DNA of 64,000 nt, taken from assembly GCA_041391665.1 (NCBI GenBank), contig JAWKNO010000003.1:1860001-1924000 (forward strand). The letters run 5' to 3'. Position numbers and translations under genes: made by a program. Below are positions 61,543 to 64,000 of the stretch, piece by piece. Below the pieces are notes generated by a model. The model made no database searches and had not been told where the DNA came from. It saw nothing but the letters and a program-made list of their open reading frames with translations. Position 1 is the stretch's first letter, and every line of letters begins with the position of its first letter. The stretch comes from Bacteroidia bacterium (GTDB lineage Bacteria > Bacteroidota > Bacteroidia > J057).

Positions 61543-62895
61543 TTATTCGCCAAATAAAAATTCAAATGCATCTTCCATGCAGTTATCGACATCGGAATGA
61601 CTATACAGTACAGGCATGATTTTTTCGTCGGGATTAATATACAGCCGCATATCATTGGCATCCTGATTGACATCAAACCTGACGATCCCGTCCACAATGG
61701 TCATCTGAGGCACTGCATAAATAGAAAGCGGATGTCCTTTAAATATGGCTATATCCCCTTCTTTTCCCTTTTCGATGGAGCCGACACGATCTTCTATGCC
61801 CAATTGTCTGGCCGGATTCAACGTAATGAGCGTCAGCGCTTCGTCGTCAGTAAGCCCGCCGTATTTTTGTGTTTTTGCAGCTTCATGGTAGAGATGGCGG
61901 ATCAGCTCTTCAGAGTCAGAATTGATAGAGGTAACGACACCATTTCGGGTAAGGATCGCGGCATTGTAGGCGGTGGAGTAATAGACTTCAAATTTATAGC
62001 TCCACCAGTCTGCAAACACCGAGGCCATCGCACCAAACTTTGCCAGTTCGGGGGCAACTTTAAATCCTTCATTGACGTGCTGGAAAGTAATGCGCTTAAT
62101 ACCAAAGTCTTTACATACATTCATCAGCATCACAATTTCATCGGCCCGGTAGGAGTGGCAGTGAATGATGACTTTGTTGTTGAGCACATCTACCAGCGTT
62201 TCCATCCGGAGGCTGTATTCGGGAGGTGTGGCGGAAGGGTTGGTTTTCTTTTCCTCGTTGTATTTTGCCCAGCTTTTTTCATACTGGCGGGCTTTGGAAA
62301 AAGAATCTCTGAACACGGCTTCCATACCCATACGGGTGCGGGGACTGATATTGCGGCTTACACCGTAAGAACGCATGGGGTTTTCGCCAAGGGCAAATTT
62401 GATGGTTCGGGGCGCACCTTCCATACGTATCTGGTCGGGGTCTGTAAGCCCCCATCGCATTTTGATGGTTTCACACTGACCGCCGATGGCGTTTGCAGAG
62501 CCATGCATGGCATGAGTCGTTGTAACTCCACCGGCAAGTGCCCGATAGATAGAAATATCCAGTGGATCGAGTACATCGCCGGTCCAGACTTCGGCCGTAA
62601 CCGGGCTGGTTGATTCGTTGATAGCGAGAAGCCCGAGGTGAGAGTGTGCGTCAATAATGCCCGGCATCACATGCAGGCCCGTGGCATCTATTTCCCTGAC
62701 GTCTTTGGGTGCTTTCAGTCCTTTGCCGATTTTGCTGATTTTACCATCGACGATCAGTACATCTGTATTTTCGAGCGTACCATTGGTGATGGTGATCACC
62801 GTACCATTTTTTATCAGAAGGCTTCCCTTTGGAATCTGCGCCGTAAGGCTTTGCACAATTACGGCAAGGAATAAAAATATAAATGGAAATTTCAT
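61543..62895 (-). CDS. secreted amidohydrolase with intact metal site
   Basis: 450 aa with signal peptide MKFPFIFLFLAVIVQSLTAQ. The metal ligands are all visible: GIIDAHSHLGL (His84, His86), VIIHCHSYRADEI, ITFQHVNEGF and SINSDSEEL (Asp). This is the imidazolonepropionase/amidohydrolase-like group with an N-terminal and a C-terminal beta-sandwich half (GTVITITNGTLENTD ... KGKEGDIAIFKGHPLSIYA). Exported, so it likely cleaves an extracellular or periplasmic amide, peptide or cyclic ureide; substrate unknown. Middle member of a three-gene set. Confidence 0.92.
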   Translation of the reverse strand: MKFPFIFLFLAVIVQSLTAQIPKGSLLIKNGTVITITNGTLENTDVLIVDGKISKIGKGLKAPKDVREIDATGLHVMPGIIDAHSHLGLLAINESTSPVTAEVWTGDVLDPLDISIYRALAGGVTTTHAMHGSANAIGGQCETIKMRWGLTDPDQIRMEGAPRTIKFALGENPMRSYGVSRNISPRTRMGMEAVFRDSFSKARQYEKSWAKYNEEKKTNPSATPPEYSLRMETLVDVLNNKVIIHCHSYRADEIVMLMNVCKDFGIKRITFQHVNEGFKVAPELAKFGAMASVFADWWSYKFEVYYSTAYNAAILTRNGVVTSINSDSEELIRHLYHEAAKTQKYGGLTDDEALTLITLNPARQLGIEDRVGSIEKGKEGDIAIFKGHPLSIYAVPQMTIVDGIVRFDVNQDANDMRLYINPDEKIMPVLYSHSDVDNCMEDAFEFLFGE

Positions 62896-62909
62896 TGGTG
62901 TAAGGTTTG

Positions 62910-64000
62910 TTAGTTGTTTTCTGGGGAGGATTCTTTTTCACCTTCAATCGGGAATGAGCCAAATTCGCCAAAAGTCATCGTTCCTGACAGTTTGTTTCCC
63001 TCGATCGCAGCTGTCGCTTCTATTTCTGCCGATTGTCCCCGCATATCAAACGTATAGGAGAAGGTCAGTTCTTTTCCGTCAAATTCCACCACGTCCAGGT
63101 CATTGCTCATCTGGCCGTTGGAACCCTCAAAAGAAATCGTACCGGAAAGTGCACCACCTTCGTTTTTGATGACCAGTACACCCGGTCTTTCCCCCATTTG
63201 AGAGCGGGTTACGATATTCCATTTTCCCACTACTGCCTTTACCGCATCGGGGTTTGTGGCAGATTTACTGCCAGCAGGTTTGGTGCTCATCACATACTTT
63301 TTTCCATCGACAAAAACGTATTTGATGGCAGATTTTTCGGCAAAAACAGGTTTGTCTGTAATGACGAGATTAGCCATTTTTCCTTTTTCCACTGTACCCA
63401 TCACATTGGAAAGACCGAGAAGGGAAGCGGGATTTGTGGTGAGTGCAGCCAGGGCAGCATTTTCAGAAAGACCATATTTGATCATGATCCGGATTTGAGA
63501 AAGGATGTCTTTCGGCTTTGCTTCGAGCATGGAGAAGCCAAAGGTTATTCCGGCTTTTTCAAATGCTGAAGCCTGAGAAGCGTATAGCTTATATGCTTCG
63601 AGTCGCCTCTTTTCCAGTTCTGCCTTTTCTTTTTCGGCAGGTGTTTCTTCTTTTGTTGCGGTTTCTTCAGCCTTTCCGGTTCTGACAGGTTTTTCTTCGA
63701 CTTCTTTTGGTAAGTCGAGAGAAAGAAAAACCGGAATATTTTGGGATTTGATTTTATCGGTCAGTTCCCAGCCCTGTTTGCATTCTGCCAGCATAAGCGA
63801 AAAGCCCATCTCCTTTTGCATACTGATTGCCCGCTGAATGTCCAGCACATTTTCAGTTTTAAACACCACAGGCAGCTCTTTTCTGACAACCGGATAAAGT
63901 GCCTGGAGCGTAGGGTCGTATTCGGGATGTCTGACGCCGGCAGGATTTTTGGCATATGCCGCTTCGTGTTCCATGGCATATTTTGTCTGGCTGTAAAGTT
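62910..64000 (-). CDS. amidohydrolase-family protein, 5' end outside window
   Basis: The frame runs from the TAA at 62910 to the right edge and stays open (LYSQTKYAMEHEAAYAKNP upstream of the first visible Met), so the true N-terminus is missing. The visible part has the C-terminal half of an amidohydrolase (LSENAALAALTTNPASLLGLSNVMGTVEKGKMANLVITDKPVFAEK) plus an extra C-terminal beta-rich domain (VGKWNIVTRSQMGERPGVL ... GTMTFGEFGSFPIEGEK). The region normally bearing a His and an Asp ligand reads LMLAECK and FGFSMLEAK, lacking them. A Glu/Lys-rich insertion lies in the middle. Third member of the cluster. Confidence 0.85.
   Translation of the reverse strand, partial: LYSQTKYAMEHEAAYAKNPAGVRHPEYDPTLQALYPVVRKELPVVFKTENVLDIQRAISMQKEMGFSLMLAECKQGWELTDKIKSQNIPVFLSLDLPKEVEEKPVRTGKAEETATKEETPAEKEKAELEKRRLEAYKLYASQASAFEKAGITFGFSMLEAKPKDILSQIRIMIKYGLSENAALAALTTNPASLLGLSNVMGTVEKGKMANLVITDKPVFAEKSAIKYVFVDGKKYVMSTKPAGSKSATNPDAVKAVVGKWNIVTRSQMGERPGVLVIKNEGGALSGTISFEGSNGQMSNDLDVVEFDGKELTFSYTFDMRGQSAEIEATAAIEGNKLSGTMTFGEFGSFPIEGEKESSPENN

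Noticed and set aside
61597..62613. 338-aa plus-strand frame antisense to the intact amidohydrolase
   Set aside because: Shadow of a gene with all catalytic motifs on the other strand.

Overview
The window is typical chromosomal DNA of a Bacteroidota bacterium. Evidence: GldJ/GldK-like and PorP/SprF-like gliding or type IX secretion (T9SS) proteins, a secreted protein with a T9SS C-terminal sorting domain, lineage-restricted families (DUF4290, IPExxxVDY), a TonB whose N-terminus has the usual phylum motif, and repeated TTG-N(~18-20)-TAnnTTTG promoters. The mix (planctomycete-type DUF1553/DUF1501 pair, PorP plus a lone GldJ-like protein) is compatible with Saprospiria or a related environmental lineage, but this is inference. 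No insertion sequence, prophage, CRISPR array or rRNA was seen. Two tRNAs are present. No gene-free stretch exceeds 300 bp.

Layout. 1-10 kb: envelope lipoproteins, a fructosamine-kinase-like protein, a NeuD/PglD-type acetyltransferase, two tandem erythromycin-esterase-like secreted proteins, TonB, an LPG-synthase-type membrane protein and guaB. 10-20 kb: a secreted protein, PspA with a half-length PspA paralogue, a BatE-like TPR/SH3 protein, tRNA-Lys and tRNA-Leu, an 814-residue OmpA-like envelope protein, GldJ-like and PorP-like proteins, and the serine dehydratase beta subunit. 20-32 kb: TolC and a membrane-fusion lipoprotein, PcrA, DUF4290-MurA, a thioredoxin-like protein, GrpE-DnaJ and a UPF1-like helicase. 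32-42 kb: a sigma-54 activator without its DNA-binding domain facing a lone Hpt protein, LpxK behind a DUF1553/DUF1501 pair, an SDR, MltG and a NUDIX hydrolase.

42-48 kb is the most distinctive region: an AraC regulator divergent from a probable haem-uptake operon. The operon encodes a secreted two-domain HmuY-like protein with a T9SS tail, a TonB-dependent receptor with a FRAP/His/NPGL signature, four 43-bp tandem repeats, and a second HmuY-like protein that is a lipoprotein. TonB (6.6 kb) would energise the receptor, and the T9SS would export the first HmuY-like protein.

48-64 kb: a sodium-solute symporter, two GT2 glycosyltransferases, an AlbA_2/Schlafen-type regulator, thymidine kinase, acpP-fabF-rnc with a strong hairpin before rnc, a divergent IPExxxVDY-pyk-GT2 set, and three consecutive secreted amidohydrolase-family proteins. 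At least one of these has lost the metal-binding HxH motif; the last runs off the window edge.
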